NCBI RefSeq assembly: GCF_001307275.1
Contig: NZ_CP012831.1
Location: 4,146,501-4,210,500 of the forward strand
Length of the DNA: 64,000 nucleotides
Origin: Pseudomonas fluorescens
GTDB taxonomy: Bacteria > Pseudomonadota > Gammaproteobacteria > Pseudomonadales > Pseudomonadaceae
Direction of reading: 5' to 3'
In this document: one piece after another, positions 35,155-44,407 of the stretch
Numbering within the stretch: the stretch's first letter is position 1
Layout: every line of letters begins with the position of its first letter
The notes under the pieces: model-generated
Told to the model about the DNA's origin: nothing
Seen by the model: only the letters and a program-made list of their open reading frames with translations
Databases searched by the model: none
Program-made: the position numbers and the translations under genes

Positions 35155-36213
35155 ATGACCATTCCCTCTTTTCCGACCGATAGCCCGGCTGCCCAACATT
35201 TATCCCGGCACGAACAGGGCAAGTATCGCAATCACGCCTTCACTCCGCGGCAAGGGTTCGGCACGACCCTGCGCATCATCTGGAACATGACCTTCCACAA
35301 GCCGCGCGCTACCCGGCCCGCGGGCGCCATCGAGGTTCAACCGCTGACGCGCGCCGCGTTGCTGGCCGCGCCCAATCACAGCGTCTTCCGTCTCGGCCAC
35401 TCCACCGTGTTGCTCAAGCTGCGGGACAAATTCTGGCTGACCGACCCGGTGTTCTCCGAACGTGCTTCACCCGTGCAATGGGTCGGCCCCAAGCGTTTTC
35501 ATCAGCCGCCCATCAGCCTGGAAGAGTTGCCGCCGATTGAAGCGGTGATCCTTTCCCACGATCATTACGACCACCTCGATCATCAGGCGATCCTCAAGCT
35601 GGCGGCCAAGACTCGCCACTTCCTGGCCCCCCTTGGCGTGGGCGATACCCTGATCAAATGGGGTGTCGATGCCAGCAAGGTGCGTCAGCTGGACTGGTGG
35701 CAAGGCACCGAGGTGGACGGCATCGAGTTCATCGCCACGCCCTCCCAGCATTTTTCCGGTCGCGGTCTGTTCGACAGCAACAGCACCTTATGGGCCTCGT
35801 GGGTGATGATCGACGGCGCCACGCGAATTTTCTTCAGTGGCGACACCGGCTACTTCGAGGGTTTCAAACGCATCGGCGAACAATACGGCCCCTTCGACCT
35901 GACGCTGATGGAAACCGGCGCCTATAACGTCGATTGGCCCCATGTGCACATGCAGCCGGAGCAGACCCTGCAGGCTCATATCGACCTGAAGGGCCGCTGG
36001 CTGCTGCCGATCCACAACGGCACGTTCGACTTGGCGATGCATGCCTGGTATGAACCTTTCGATCGCATCCTGGCCCTGGCCTGGGAGCGCAACGTTTGCA
36101 TCACCACACCGCAAATGGGCGAAGCATTCACCCTGGCGCAGCCGCAACGTGGCCGCGCCTGGTGGCTGGACGTAGAACCCTCGGCGTACCCGGACCGAGC
36201 CGGTATCGCCTAG
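35155..36213 (+). CDS. MBL-fold metallohydrolase (UlaG / NAPE-PLD type)
   Basis: 352 residues from the ATG at 35155. The metal site is complete: SHDHYDHLDH (HxHxDH, near 141), a histidine in TPSQHFSGRG, aspartate in FFSGDTGYF and the last His in LPIHNGTFDLA. The form FRLGHSTVLLK with N-terminal extension is that of the UlaG/NAPE-PLD-like branch, often an outer or inner membrane lipid hydrolase or lactonase. Regulated by the divergent TetR. Substrate unknown. Confidence 0.85.
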   Translation: MTIPSFPTDSPAAQHLSRHEQGKYRNHAFTPRQGFGTTLRIIWNMTFHKPRATRPAGAIEVQPLTRAALLAAPNHSVFRLGHSTVLLKLRDKFWLTDPVFSERASPVQWVGPKRFHQPPISLEELPPIEAVILSHDHYDHLDHQAILKLAAKTRHFLAPLGVGDTLIKWGVDASKVRQLDWWQGTEVDGIEFIATPSQHFSGRGLFDSNSTLWASWVMIDGATRIFFSGDTGYFEGFKRIGEQYGPFDLTLMETGAYNVDWPHVHMQPEQTLQAHIDLKGRWLLPIHNGTFDLAMHAWYEPFDRILALAWERNVCITTPQMGEAFTLAQPQRGRAWWLDVEPSAYPDRAGIA

Positions 36214-36230
36214 CATGTGCGCAGACGGTG

Positions 36231-36548
36231 TTATTCGATCATCGCGTAATCGGGCCGCCCCATCGGGTCCGGCGTCGCGCCCTTGATGTTCATGCCGCGC
36301 CCCGGTGCGAACCCGGGGAAGAACACCAGCCCCTCGGCCTCCAGGCGAAACGCCAGGGCCAGGCGGGTTACATCGAGCAACTCGCCACCGGCCTCGAAGC
36401 GGCGGATGGCCTGGACCGAGACGCCGGATTGCCGGGACAGCTCCTCGACACTCCAGCCCAGCATGGCTCGGGCCTGCGCACTGTGAGCAGGGGTGAATTG
36501 ATAGACAGCGATGCGTTCCAGGGTGGTTTTGATTGCGAGAGAGGCCAT
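36231..36548 (-). CDS. XRE-type DNA-binding protein
   Basis: 105 residues from the ATG at 36548 (MASLAIKTT). The helix-turn-helix is ARAMLGWSVEELSRQSGVSVQAIRRFEAG (about 25-53). The C-terminal part (LAFRLEAEGLVFFPG) is like that of small autoregulatory or antitoxin-like XRE proteins. A nested inverted repeat just upstream is likely its own operator. No toxin gene is adjacent. Confidence 0.8.
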   Translation of the reverse strand: MASLAIKTTLERIAVYQFTPAHSAQARAMLGWSVEELSRQSGVSVQAIRRFEAGGELLDVTRLALAFRLEAEGLVFFPGFAPGRGMNIKGATPDPMGRPDYAMIE

Positions 36549-36568
36549 GGGGTGCTCCAAAGCTGTGG

Positions 36569-36609
36569 GATTCAAAAAATACTGTGTTTTTGTACAGTTG
36601 TTTTGAATC
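36569..36609. promoter_or_regulatory. Nested inverted repeat upstream of the XRE gene
   Basis: Outer arms GATTCAAAA/TTTTGAATC and inner arms ACTGT/ACAGT share nearly the same centre (36589). It is placed 21 bp before the XRE start. Confidence 0.6.
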
Positions 36610-36630
36610 CTGATCAATCTCATTTTTTGA

Positions 36631-37407
36631 TCAATGACCGGTGGTCTTCTCCAGCCAGGCGCTCGGAGCGTGACCCAGCACCCGACGGAACATGGTGGAA
36701 AACGCAGCGGGGCTGTCGTAGCCCAGATCCAAGGCTATGCACGTCACCGAATCCCCTTCGGCCAAACGGGCCAACGCCGCCATGACACACGCCTGCTGTC
36801 GCCACTGGCTGAAACTCAGCGTGGTCTGCCGGCTGAACAGGCGATTGAAGGAGCGCAGGCTGATATGCAATTGCGCCGCCCATTGCACGGGCGAGGCATG
36901 GGTGTCGGGGTGTTTCAGGAACGCCCGGCACAGGCCGAGCAGGCGCGGGTCCTGGGGCAGTGGGAGGTGCAGTGGCAGATGGGTGCTGCGCAGCAGTTCG
37001 TGGAGCAGCAGATCGATCAGCGCGCCATCGCGTCCAGCCTCGTCGTAGTCCGGCGCAAGCGCCACGGCTTCCATCAGCAACTGGCGCATCAAGGGCGACA
37101 CGCCGATGACCTGGCACCGCGTGTCCATGGTCGTAACCGCAGCCGGTTCGATGTACAGGCTACGGGTGCTCACGCCCAGCATCAGCACTTCATGGTCGAC
37201 CCCCGGTGGAATCCAGACCGCCCGTTGCGGCGGCACCACCCAGTTGCCGTCCGCCGTGCCGACCTGCATCACCCCGGTGGCACCGTAGAGCAGTTGGGCC
37301 CGGCGATGATGGTGCATCGGCAACAGATGCCCGTGGGGGTAATCGGTGCCAATGGCGACGACGGCCCTGGGTGTCGCATCCAGCAAATCGATCGAAGTGT
37401 TGCGCAT
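36631..37407 (-). CDS. AraC-family regulator with cupin sensor
   Basis: 258 residues from the ATG at 37407 (MRNTSIDLLD). An N-terminal cupin (HGHLLPMHHHRRAQLLYG; WVVPPQRAVWIPPGVDHEV) precedes two HTH motifs (WAAQLHISLRSFNRLFSRQ; IALDLGYDSPAAFSTMFRRV). It is divergent from the TSUP transporter, which it may control. Ligand unknown. Confidence 0.85.
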   Translation of the reverse strand: MRNTSIDLLDATPRAVVAIGTDYPHGHLLPMHHHRRAQLLYGATGVMQVGTADGNWVVPPQRAVWIPPGVDHEVLMLGVSTRSLYIEPAAVTTMDTRCQVIGVSPLMRQLLMEAVALAPDYDEAGRDGALIDLLLHELLRSTHLPLHLPLPQDPRLLGLCRAFLKHPDTHASPVQWAAQLHISLRSFNRLFSRQTTLSFSQWRQQACVMAALARLAEGDSVTCIALDLGYDSPAAFSTMFRRVLGHAPSAWLEKTTGH

Positions 37408-37520
37408 CGAAGGGTGACTCGCGATTGGCGTAAACGCGAACATTATTGGCCGGTTTGCTACAGCGGGCCAACCTTCGTTTACCTATCGTGGACGCCTCCC
37501 CATTCCACGGACTTCCCTAG

Positions 37521-38333
37521 ATGTTCTACGTATTGCTCGCCTGTTTCGGCTGCTTGAGTGGCGTGACCGCCGTGCTGTTTGGGTTCGGCGGTGGTTTTGT
37601 CGTGGTGCCGTTGATCTACCGCCTGCTGATGGCTCGCCACGCAGGTGACGTTATCGGTGAGTCGGCGATGCACATCGCCGTGGCCACTTCCACCTGCGTC
37701 ATGATCGTCAACGCCTTGGTTGCCACTGGAAAACATCACCGCGCCGGTCAGCTGCTTCGTCATTACTTGTGGCCGTTCGGCGCCTTCATCGCTCTGGGCG
37801 CGATCCTCGGCGCAACGGCTGCCACCTGGATGAGCGGCGAGATTATCCGCTACGCCTTCATTGCCTACTTGGGCCTGACCATTCTGGATTGCCTGTTGCG
37901 GCGAGGTTTTCTGACGCGCGCCAGGGATGCCGACCCACGACCTCTGTCGGCGATGGAGACGACGTTGGGTGGTACGGCTGTCGGAATCATTGCCACGTTC
38001 CTGGGTGTCGGCGGAAGTGTCATGACCGTGCCGCTGCTGCGCCGATGTGGCTTGAACATGTCCCAGGCCACGTCCATGGCCAATCCGCTGAGCCTGCCTG
38101 TCGCTTTGGCCGGCACCGTGACCTACATGGCCTTGGCCGCTTTCACCGGAACGGACCTTGGGCCGTGGTTCGTCGGTTATGTCGACTTGCTGGCCTTCGC
38201 TGTACTCACGCTCGGGGGGCTATTGGGCATCCGCCTGGCAACGCCGTGGATCGGGCGGATACCGGATCGGCTGCATGCGCGGGTGTATGTGGGGTTGTTG
38301 ATGCTGGTCATGGGGGGGATGTTGCTGGGGTAG
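37521..38333 (+). CDS. TSUP-family (TauE/SafE) membrane transporter
   Basis: 270 residues with about eight hydrophobic helices and the paired TauE/SafE repeats (FGFGGGFVVVPLIY ... FLGVGGSVMTVPLL). The family exports sulfite, sulfoacetate or similar organic anions. It is divergent from the AraC regulator, which is its likely controller. The substrate cannot be read from the sequence. Confidence 0.85.
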   Translation: MFYVLLACFGCLSGVTAVLFGFGGGFVVVPLIYRLLMARHAGDVIGESAMHIAVATSTCVMIVNALVATGKHHRAGQLLRHYLWPFGAFIALGAILGATAATWMSGEIIRYAFIAYLGLTILDCLLRRGFLTRARDADPRPLSAMETTLGGTAVGIIATFLGVGGSVMTVPLLRRCGLNMSQATSMANPLSLPVALAGTVTYMALAAFTGTDLGPWFVGYVDLLAFAVLTLGGLLGIRLATPWIGRIPDRLHARVYVGLLMLVMGGMLLG

Positions 38334-38337
38334 GGGG

Positions 38338-39327
38338 CTATTGATCCGCCAACCCCGGCGCCTCCCGAATAATAAAATGGTCCAGGTTCTCGATATTGGC
38401 GCTGAACACCCCGAACGTCTGGTCGGGGTTTTTCTTGCTCGGCACCTGCTTGAACTCCGGCGTCACGCCATAAAAGAAGCAATACAACGACTCGTCACTG
38501 TCGATGGCGTGCTTGATTTCTTCCAGGAACGCTTTGCGCTTGCGGTAGTTGTCGATCAGCTTCTTGCTCAGGTAAACGTTGACTGAGTAAGGCTTCTTCT
38601 TTGCCTCGTCCGCTTGCTTGAACCAGACCTTTGCTTCGAAATCGATGCGAAAGCTCAGCGTGTAATCCTTGATCTCCTTGATCTTGCCCCAGTAGATCAA
38701 GCCCTTGTTGTCCTGCAAGTAGTCGATCTTCTTGAAGAACGATCCATAGGGCGCCGTGTGCTCGCCAATCTTCAGCGGCATGCGCTTGAGCAGATCCTTG
38801 TTATCGAAATTCGAGACGAAACATTCCACCGGGTGGGCGAAGACACTGGTCTTGTCCGGTGTCGAGTCCTGGGCGGAATGAGTGTCATCACCGTGGGACG
38901 ATGCAGAGAGGGGGGGAGGGCGAGTCGCTTCGACATCCTTCGGCAGATCGGACGGTTTACGCACGTACTGACGCCGAGTCAGCAACAGCTCCGACGGAAA
39001 ATGCTCTTCGCGGTCGTCATCCGTTTCCGCCTCGCCACTCTGCGCACCCAACCCCGGTGTTTTCGGGCTGACATAAGGACAGCCCTCGATATGCTGGGTC
39101 GTTGGTTGGTTCTTGAAATGTGGCGTGCGAATGTAATTGACGCTCTTGGCATTGAGCGTCGTCAGCCGATTCTCCTCATCAAACGCCGTCCGACAGGCAT
39201 CGTTGGGGCACTGGAACTGTTCTTTCGCGGAATCGAACGCCACCGTCTCGTCGAAATTCAGATCGCGCACGTCATAGATCGACAGCTTGTCGTCGAGGCT
39301 GCGGCAATAGGCGAGGTCGAATTTCAT
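38338..39327 (-). CDS. Unknown protein with a CoiA-like zinc-finger N-terminus
   Basis: 329 residues. Near the N-terminus Cys40, Cys45, His70, His79 and Cys83 (FQCPNDAC ... TPHFKNQ ... HIEGCPY) form a spacing like the zinc-binding finger of CoiA-like nucleases. The middle (85-160) is low-complexity and acidic; the C-terminal half (170-329) is basic, with no family that I recognise. It stands alone, convergent with the TSUP gene. A role in DNA or RNA recognition is possible but only inferred. Confidence 0.55.
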   Translation of the reverse strand: MKFDLAYCRSLDDKLSIYDVRDLNFDETVAFDSAKEQFQCPNDACRTAFDEENRLTTLNAKSVNYIRTPHFKNQPTTQHIEGCPYVSPKTPGLGAQSGEAETDDDREEHFPSELLLTRRQYVRKPSDLPKDVEATRPPPLSASSHGDDTHSAQDSTPDKTSVFAHPVECFVSNFDNKDLLKRMPLKIGEHTAPYGSFFKKIDYLQDNKGLIYWGKIKEIKDYTLSFRIDFEAKVWFKQADEAKKKPYSVNVYLSKKLIDNYRKRKAFLEEIKHAIDSDESLYCFFYGVTPEFKQVPSKKNPDQTFGVFSANIENLDHFIIREAPGLADQ

Positions 39328-39483
39328 GAAGGGCTCGGGTCCTTGAGGGGGAAAGGATATTAATAGCGGGAGGCGGGGTGGGTTGCACTGATTGTTTTCA
39401 GCTCAATGTAAAATCTGCAGCAATGCCCCAGCCATGGACAGCGCCCGAGACTTTATTGATATTCCCAGCTCGACACCAACCCT

Positions 39484-39526
39484 GTGGCGAGGGAGCTTGC
39501 TCCCGCTGGGCTGCGCAGCAGCCCCC
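39484..39526. repeat. Single REP element, family A
   Basis: GTGGCGAGGGAGCTTGCTCC followed by the CTGCGCAGCAG inner palindrome, alone, just downstream of the mutase E gene. Confidence 0.85.
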
Positions 39527-39556
39527 AATTAAGGCAGTGAGCGGGTCGTTCCAGGG

Positions 39557-40762
39557 TCAAAGCACGCAGTCATAGGTGCGGATGTTCTGTCTCAGCGCCG
39601 CCAGAAACGAGAAGGCGTTTTCCACCCGCTCGCCCTGGAACCCGTGGTAATAGCTTTCCGGCGTCAGCACGGTGCCGGCGCCGCGTTTGTTGTCGGGGTG
39701 CAGGCAGTAGGGGATCGACAGAAAACCACTGTCAAAGGCACCGAGCAGGGCTTCGGACAAGTTGCTGTCGTGGGCCAGCGTGCCTTCGATCAGGCGTTTC
39801 GCGCTGCGCAGGACGCGTTCGTGTTCCTGGGAATCGAACGGAATCTGCGGTAAAACGCCGTCGGTGTTCAGGCAATAGTCGCAGTACTCCAGCGCCGCGA
39901 TATTTTCCTCTACCCGGGGAATGCGCCTTGATTCCACCGGTGTCTTGATGATCACGCGCTGCACACCCGTGGCGCGGATCATCGCCAGCGCATCGCCAGT
40001 GATTCGGCAAAAACCGCCAAGCGAGCGCGGGAAGAACCCCATGAACACATAACCGACAAAGTGATAGCTGCCCGGCGCAAAATATTCGGCCGCGAGTTGT
40101 TGGAGGGCTGTCACCGCCGCACGATCCTGCACCGGCGAGGTGCCTTGAGCGTAGGAGAACGACAGCGTCTTGATGCCATGGGAGCGCAAGAACAACCCTT
40201 CAAGAATATTCAGCGCCACCAGAATCACCGGGTCGCACATCTGTCCCATCATGCAACCGGCGAAGCTTTCGATGTGACTGTTGTCGACGCCGCTGGACAG
40301 CACCTGACAGGCTTTCTCCCAGTGCCCGAACGCCTCGCGCAACGGCGTGCGACTGTACGGCAGGCAATAGGAAATCGGCCCGCCCTCGGTGGTGGGCAGA
40401 CCGACTTCGACCATGCGCTCGAAAATGTGCAACGGGTCGGGTGAACCATGACGAACCTGCACTGGCAGGCGGTAGCGCGCATCGATCTGGTCGATCATGG
40501 CACGGGTTTGCGCTGGCGGATGGTTGACGATCGGATAACCGTTGAGCATCGATTCGCTGTCGATGGCCCGTTGCGCTGCTTCAAGATTGTTTACCCGGGT
40601 GAACGCATCAAGGGTGATGGTGCACACAGTGTTCGCCCGGCTCGCTGCCGTGGCTTCCAGGCCGGCTTGCATCCGGGCCGGGTCACTGAAGCCCATTCGC
40701 GGCTGGAGCACCGGGCCATGGGCGTTGAAGCGTTCAAGAACATGGGTGTTGAAATCGATCAT
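39557..40762 (-). CDS. Glutamate mutase (methylaspartate mutase) E-subunit-like protein
   Basis: 401 residues, about 80 fewer than clostridial GlmE. Shared motifs include QPRMGF, TLDAFTR (R56), VQVRHGSPD (R104), TEGGPISYCLPYS (E126, Y132, Y136), IIKTPVE (K273, E277) and IPYCLHPDNKRG. Compared from memory with the C. cochlearium enzyme, the arginines equivalent to R66 and R100 are kept but the one at R149 (NREPFG) is replaced (SHIESF). Glutamate mutase rearranges the carbon skeleton of glutamate to 3-methylaspartate using B12; the changed residue suggests a different substrate. Last gene of the desaturase operon. Confidence 0.8.
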   Translation of the reverse strand: MIDFNTHVLERFNAHGPVLQPRMGFSDPARMQAGLEATAASRANTVCTITLDAFTRVNNLEAAQRAIDSESMLNGYPIVNHPPAQTRAMIDQIDARYRLPVQVRHGSPDPLHIFERMVEVGLPTTEGGPISYCLPYSRTPLREAFGHWEKACQVLSSGVDNSHIESFAGCMMGQMCDPVILVALNILEGLFLRSHGIKTLSFSYAQGTSPVQDRAAVTALQQLAAEYFAPGSYHFVGYVFMGFFPRSLGGFCRITGDALAMIRATGVQRVIIKTPVESRRIPRVEENIAALEYCDYCLNTDGVLPQIPFDSQEHERVLRSAKRLIEGTLAHDSNLSEALLGAFDSGFLSIPYCLHPDNKRGAGTVLTPESYYHGFQGERVENAFSFLAALRQNIRTYDCVL

Positions 40763-40804
40763 CCTGATCTGCCTTTTTCTGCGAGTCGGTAAGGGTGCAA
40801 CGGG

Positions 40805-41260
40805 TCAGCGAGCGATCCGTTTCTCCAGGTAATGCTCTGGATACAACTGGGCAGACACCAATTCCTGAAAGGCATCGAAGCTGTTGGCCACGCTGTCGTC
40901 GAACACCTCATCGAAACCGGCGGCGCGCAGTGTGTCGCTATGGCGGGCAATGGTCCGAGGATCGTTTTCGGTGCAGATCTTGCCGCCGATATACACCCCG
41001 TCGGTGTGTTTGGTTTCGCTACGAATACGCCGCGCGAGTTCAGCGCCTTCGATGTAGCCATGGCCATTGACCGTGCTGACGACAACCATGGCGCTGGCGT
41101 GGCGGTTGAGCCGCGCGATCACTTCATCCATGGGCGTGTTCGGTCCCAGATTCTCGACGTTGTAGCCCATGTCCGTGAGCAGGAACTCCATGAACACCAG
41201 ATTCCAACTATGGGAATCCGAAGGCACGGTGGTGAGCAGAGCGGTTTTGCTGAAAGTCAT
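40805..41260 (-). CDS. B12-binding S-subunit-like protein of a carbon-skeleton mutase
   Basis: 151 residues from the ATG at 41260; the longer frame is antisense to the desaturase. It has the cobalamin-binding fold of GlmS: a DxHxx motif (D15, H17 in PSDSHSWNL), GYNVENLGPNTPMDEVI and IYIGGKI-like glycine region (GVYIGGKICT). The usual glycine of DxHxxG is Asn20 here. H17 would be the lower cobalt ligand. It is placed directly upstream of the E-subunit gene, so both should form one enzyme. Confidence 0.8.
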   Translation of the reverse strand: MTFSKTALLTTVPSDSHSWNLVFMEFLLTDMGYNVENLGPNTPMDEVIARLNRHASAMVVVSTVNGHGYIEGAELARRIRSETKHTDGVYIGGKICTENDPRTIARHSDTLRAAGFDEVFDDSVANSFDAFQELVSAQLYPEHYLEKRIAR

Positions 41261-41274
41261 CGTCAAAGTCCTTT

Positions 41275-42399
41275 TTAAGTTGCTGTCCTGGTTGCGTAGT
41301 ACGGGAGCGCCCGCTGAAAGTTGCGAAAGTTGGTGGTCACCGAGTTGATGTAGCCCCAGGTCTCGGCGTAGTTCGTGGGAAAGGGTTTGGAACCTTCGAT
41401 CCTGTCGCGTTCGCGGGCAGTGATGTAGTTCGGCCACTCTTTGGATCGTGGGCGCCGGTGATGAAAGTCGTGACACGGTGTATCGCCGACCATCACAAAC
41501 ACCCGGACAAACAAGTGGAACGCCAGCATCTTGATCAGCCAAACGCTGATATGGGCGAAGCGTCGAACAGTTCCCGCACCTTGGGGTATGCGCAGTTCTT
41601 CGCCGATGAATACGCCGGTGGTGCTTTCGCAAATGAAGTCGATGCCGCGCCGTTCCAGTACGTCCACGCTGGGCCAGGTGTGCTCGGCCGCCAGGCGAAA
41701 TGTGGTGCTGATGTGGTAGCCGGCGAAGATCGGAATCACCCACGCCACGATGAACAGATCGAAATGGCCCAAGGCTGCCGACAGCAGTGCAAGGCCCGCC
41801 CAGAAGACCAAGGTCAGTACTGCGACGCGGCGGTTTTCAGCCGTGGCGGTGCCTTTCAATCGGCCCCAGCACGAACGCAGCACGGCCAGTGGCGACAGCG
41901 CGGTCGAGACCAGTTTGGTCCACATGCTGGCGATGCTGTCGGACGGTTTCAAACCCACCACACTTTGCAGGTAGGAGAGGGTGTCATCATCGTCGGTCAG
42001 CAGCGTTTTCGAACTGTGATGCAGCGCGTGTTCGCTCTTGTAGGTATCGAAGGGTTTGAGCATCAGGACGCCGGAAATGATCCGGCCGACGGTCATATTG
42101 GTCTCGCGCGATTCGAAGACCATGTCATGGGCGCAGTTGTGGCAGATCATCACTTGCATCTGCTTGATGCCACCGGTGGCGAGGACAAAGCCCAACAGCC
42201 ACAGCGCAATGCTGGCCTGCGAATAACCGATGCCGGCCAACAGCGCGCCGCCGGCTATTAATCCCGCCGACACAACGATATGGTGGAACGGCTTCAGAGG
42301 TCGGACTTTATCGAGGTCTTCGGGCAGAGGCTTGGCTGTCAGCCAACTCAGAAACGGCTGCATGAACCCTGGAAGGGCGCGCATTGAGTTACGTATCAT
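41275..42399 (-). CDS. Membrane fatty-acid-desaturase-family diiron enzyme
   Basis: 374 residues. Histidine boxes HNCAHD (H87-H91), HALHH (H124-H128), AEH (H240) and HDFHH (H310-H314) supply the diiron ligands of the membrane desaturase/hydroxylase superfamily; hydrophobic pairs lie around 40-80 and 195-230. It is the first gene of the operon with the two mutase-like subunits (14 bp from the S subunit), and divergent from a LysR gene. A lipid role is possible, but the partners suggest oxidation of an amino acid-like product. Confidence 0.8.
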   Translation of the reverse strand: MIRNSMRALPGFMQPFLSWLTAKPLPEDLDKVRPLKPFHHIVVSAGLIAGGALLAGIGYSQASIALWLLGFVLATGGIKQMQVMICHNCAHDMVFESRETNMTVGRIISGVLMLKPFDTYKSEHALHHSSKTLLTDDDDTLSYLQSVVGLKPSDSIASMWTKLVSTALSPLAVLRSCWGRLKGTATAENRRVAVLTLVFWAGLALLSAALGHFDLFIVAWVIPIFAGYHISTTFRLAAEHTWPSVDVLERRGIDFICESTTGVFIGEELRIPQGAGTVRRFAHISVWLIKMLAFHLFVRVFVMVGDTPCHDFHHRRPRSKEWPNYITARERDRIEGSKPFPTNYAETWGYINSVTTNFRNFQRALPYYATRTAT

Positions 42400-42509
42400 C
42401 CATGTTTCCTCTAGGGTTTTGCTCCATGCAAAAACTGTAACGTGGCCTCTGGATATTTCGAATAGAAATAGGTGGGGATCGATTTTCCATTTTTGGGTAT
42501 GTCATCGAC

Positions 42510-43391
42510 ATGGATTGGGATGATCTGAAGGTTTTTATCTTCGTGGCTAAATCGAACAACGTGACCGAGGCCGGAATCTCGCTCAAGGTTTCGGCCTCGA
42601 CGGTGTCGCGCAAGATCGCGGCGCTCGAGGAATCGCTCGGTACGGTATTGTTTTCGAAGAAGACCAACGGTTACTTCCTGACTGAAGCGGGAAGAGCGTT
42701 GCTGCCATTGGCACTGGAAACGGAGGAGCGTTTCAAACTGATCGAGCGGCAAATGTCGCAACCGGGTGATCGGATGGCGGGACAGGTGCGCATCGATTGT
42801 CCGGAACTAATGGGTACGCACTTGATCATTCCGCAACTCGCGGTATTTCATGCTCAGCACCCGGAGATCAGTTTCGACTTCATTAACTCGGCGGTGTCGT
42901 CGAAACTCACGCAGAGCCACAGCGACATCATTATCCGCTTGCGCAGACCGGAGAACGGTAACTTCACCATGCGCCGGGTCGGAACACTGATGCAGGGGCT
43001 TTTCTGCTCCCGGGCTTATGCCGATGCCAACGGTCTGCCGACCGAACCCGCCGACCTCAAGCACCACAGCCTGATCGGCTGGACCGAAGAAATGTCGTAT
43101 ATGCCGCTCGCCCAATGGTTGAGCGAAATGGCCGGAGACCAGAAGCTGTGGATGCGCGTTTCAAACCTGAATGCGCAGCTCAAGGCCGTCGAAGCCGATC
43201 TGGGGATTGCCGCGCTACCCGTCTATGTCGGACATCAGTCCGGTCTGTGCCAGGTGTTGGCCAATCACCCTGCTCGCCGCTCGGAAATCTGGTTGCTGCG
43301 CAATCAGGCGACCCAGGGTGTGAGCCGCGTTGATCGAGTGGTGGAGTATCTGACGGAGCTGTTTCACGGCAAAGCGGTCGGCATGCACTGA
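42510..43391 (+). CDS. LysR-family regulator of the mutase/desaturase operon
   Basis: 293 residues. The HTH near residues 18-45 (VTEAGISLKVSASTVSRKIAALEESLG) and the effector domain are typical of LysR proteins. It is divergent from the desaturase-mutase operon and likely controls it. The 110 bp between them is less GC-rich than the surrounding genes. Confidence 0.85.
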   Translation: MDWDDLKVFIFVAKSNNVTEAGISLKVSASTVSRKIAALEESLGTVLFSKKTNGYFLTEAGRALLPLALETEERFKLIERQMSQPGDRMAGQVRIDCPELMGTHLIIPQLAVFHAQHPEISFDFINSAVSSKLTQSHSDIIIRLRRPENGNFTMRRVGTLMQGLFCSRAYADANGLPTEPADLKHHSLIGWTEEMSYMPLAQWLSEMAGDQKLWMRVSNLNAQLKAVEADLGIAALPVYVGHQSGLCQVLANHPARRSEIWLLRNQATQGVSRVDRVVEYLTELFHGKAVGMH

Positions 43392-43410
43392 CCACCGTCT
43401 TACCGCGAGG

Positions 43411-44397
43411 TCATGGCACCAGAATCAATGAACCCTGGGTTTGGCGGTATTGCATGACGCAGTGGGCCTGGGCCGCCAGCGCGAGGGGGAAGTGCGCTAT
43501 TGCCGGCAAACGAATCGCGCCCTTGGCCACTGCTTGCAGCACCCGTTCGGCCGCGTGGGTCAATTCAGCGTCGCCGCCGATGTAGTGCTTCAACGACGGC
43601 CGCGTCACATGCAGCGAGCCCATCTGCCCGAGCCGGGACAGGTTGAAATCCGTCACGTCGCCCGAAGCATTGCCAAACAGCACGAGGTGGCCGCGCGGAC
43701 GCAAACTCGCCAATGACAGCTCTACGGTATCTTTACCGATCGAGTCGAATACGACATGGGCGCCTTTGCCATCGGTCAATTCACGGATCGACCCCAGTGT
43801 GTCTGGCGCTTCGGCATTGAGGGCCGCTATGCACCCCACATCCAGAACCTGACGGCGTTTGGCTTCGGTCGAAGCGAGACCTATCACGTGTACACCGCGA
43901 GCGACCAGCCAGCTTGTGGCAATGCTGCCCACGCCGCCCGCCGCCGCGTGCCATACCACAAAGTCACCAGGCGCCAGCGGCACGCAGCGATGCGTCAGGT
44001 ATTCGGCCGTCAGCCCTTTGAACATGAGGCCTGCCGCGACTTCGCTCGGCACGCCATCGGGCAAGCGTATCGCCCGCGAAGCGCGAACGACCGCGTGACC
44101 GGCATAGCTGCCGGTCGAGCTGTCGACGAAGGCCACTCGATCGCCAATGGCCAGGTTTTTCACCTGCGATCCACATTCGACGACACGCCCAGCACCTTCC
44201 ATGCCCAAGCCCCGGGGGAAGGCTGAACCATCGTCCAGCGCGCCGGAACGCCGGTGCAGGTCGATGAAGTTCACGCCGGCGGCTTCGATGGCCACAGTGA
44301 TTTCTTCAGGGCCGGTGGTACGCAGCGGGTATTTGCGCAATTCCATGACGTTGGGTGCCCCGGGGGCGGCGAAGACAATTCCGTGGGTCTGGGTCAT
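43411..44397 (-). CDS. Zinc-independent quinone oxidoreductase (MDR family)
   Basis: 328 residues from the ATG at 44397 (MTQTHGIVFA). It has a GroES-like domain and a nucleotide fold with the glycine motif (AAAGGVGSIATSWL, near 147-160), matching NADPH:quinone reductases. It shares an operon with the LysE exporter upstream (10 bp) and ends convergent with the LysR gene, so it may belong to the same pathway. Confidence 0.83.
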   Translation of the reverse strand: MTQTHGIVFAAPGAPNVMELRKYPLRTTGPEEITVAIEAAGVNFIDLHRRSGALDDGSAFPRGLGMEGAGRVVECGSQVKNLAIGDRVAFVDSSTGSYAGHAVVRASRAIRLPDGVPSEVAAGLMFKGLTAEYLTHRCVPLAPGDFVVWHAAAGGVGSIATSWLVARGVHVIGLASTEAKRRQVLDVGCIAALNAEAPDTLGSIRELTDGKGAHVVFDSIGKDTVELSLASLRPRGHLVLFGNASGDVTDFNLSRLGQMGSLHVTRPSLKHYIGGDAELTHAAERVLQAVAKGAIRLPAIAHFPLALAAQAHCVMQYRQTQGSLILVP

Positions 44398-44407
44398 GGG
44401 AGCCTCC

